NCBI GenBank assembly: GCA_963785065.1 | Contig: CAWATX010000003.1 | Location: 372,001 to 436,000, forward strand | Length of the DNA stretch: 64,000 nt | Direction of reading: 5' to 3' | DNA from: CAVSRC01 sp963785065 | GTDB lineage: Bacteria > Pseudomonadota > Alphaproteobacteria > Rhizobiales > Kaistiaceae | Part shown: positions 63,646 to 64,000 of the stretch, in pieces | How the letters are laid out: each line of letters begins with the position of its first letter | Position numbering within the stretch: position 1 is the first letter of the stretch | Notes under the pieces: generated by a model | Told to the model about the DNA's origin: nothing | Database searches by the model: none | What the model saw: only the letters and a program-made list of their open reading frames with translations | Translations under genes and position numbers: made by a program

Positions 63646-64000
63646 TCAGTCGGCCGGCTCGCCAACGTCGGCGATGCTGCGGGCGAGCGGCGCGATGGTC
63701 AGCCCCTGGACGATGATCGAGAAGATCACCACGCCATAGGTCGCCACCAGGATCGGGCCGCGATAGTCGCCGTTGGGCAGCGACAGGGCGAGGGCCACCG
63801 AAATGCCGCCCCTGAGGCCGCCCCACACCATCACCCTGACCGAGCCGACGGCGAAGCGCCGGCGCAGCGACAGAAGCAGGAGCGGCCCCGACACCGAGGC
63901 GTAGCGGGCGATGAGCACGATGGGAATCGCGATCACAGCCAGCACGATCAGCTCCAGCCTGAAGGCGATCACCAGCACCTCAAGCGCGATCAGCACGAAC
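63646..64000 (-). CDS. Na+/H+ antiporter (CPA1/NhaP-like), C-terminal part
   Basis: The gene runs off the right edge; about 118 residues are visible. Transmembrane helices and the conserved VMVWGGLRGGISVALALSLP (Arg and Gly-rich helix of the transport core) identify the CPA1 family. It exchanges Na+ (or K+) for H+ at the inner membrane. The C-terminal tail is short (SIADVGEPAD). Confidence 0.88.
   Translation of the reverse strand, partial: FVLIALEVLVIAFRLELIVLAVIAIPIVLIARYASVSGPLLLLSLRRRFAVGSVRVMVWGGLRGGISVALALSLPNGDYRGPILVATYGVVIFSIIVQGLTIAPLARSIADVGEPAD

Overview
The window is high-GC DNA of an alphaproteobacterium. It is probably a member of the Hyphomicrobiales (Rhizobiales): it has two BA14K-like proteins, TadG-like pilus proteins, a protocatechuate operon and a rhizobial-style leuA with a leucine leader peptide. 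I cannot name the species.

Left flank (1-12.9 kb). This part looks chromosomal. It starts inside a beta-ketoadipate operon (pcaI-pcaJ-pcaF-pcaHG, + strand). A monosaccharide ABC transporter follows (binding protein, permease and double ATPase, - strand). Two tandem paralogous TadG/von Willebrand proteins come next, then an arsenic resistance cluster (ArsR, Acr3) whose arsC stops after about 30 codons.

Accessory region (about 12.9-51.7 kb). A complete tRNA-Lys(CTT) gene sits at 51663-51738 (- strand). Its 3' half, 47 bp, is repeated exactly at 17558-17604 and 42182-42228. Each repeat is followed by a tyrosine recombinase gene pointing inward, so two elements are stacked in one tRNA gene. Element 1 (17.56-42.2 kb) carries an integrase, an hsdR remnant, a SNase-like nuclease, a Ser/Thr kinase with helical repeats, a TIR-TM-WD40 protein, an FHA-TM-trypsin protease, a secreted trypsin, a 1685-residue TIR-nSTAND NTPase-WD40 protein, IS110 and IS3 remnants, and a replication block (AlpA-like, Toprim primase, DUF3631 ATPase). 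Element 2 (42.2-51.7 kb) carries an integrase, small phage-like genes, a possible replication initiator, an XkdF-like protease with no visible capsid gene, and an AT-rich gene with a HEPN-like R-x4-H motif. Each element has its own pair of 10-12 bp direct repeats near both ends, probably integrase arm sites. A third, different pair lies just left of the leftmost att copy. This suggests the TIR-nSTAND-TPR gene at 13.15-17.37 kb belongs to an older element that has lost its left end.

The main system to follow up is this cluster of TIR effectors, STAND NTPases with almost identical sensor repeats, a kinase, a phosphopeptide-binding (FHA) protease and a secreted trypsin. Its composition resembles the NTP-dependent biological conflict (anti-phage) systems described in bacteria. 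A defence role here is inference.

Right flank (51.7-64 kb). This is again chromosomal: a Crp/Fnr regulator, an MscS channel, a LuxR-type regulator, a frameshifted autotransporter, a Cys-rich lipoprotein, leuA with a leader peptide rich in Leu codons, an XRE regulator divergent from an NAD-dependent epimerase, a small membrane protein, a PhzF-like protein, two BA14K-like secreted proteins, and the end of a Na+/H+ antiporter gene.
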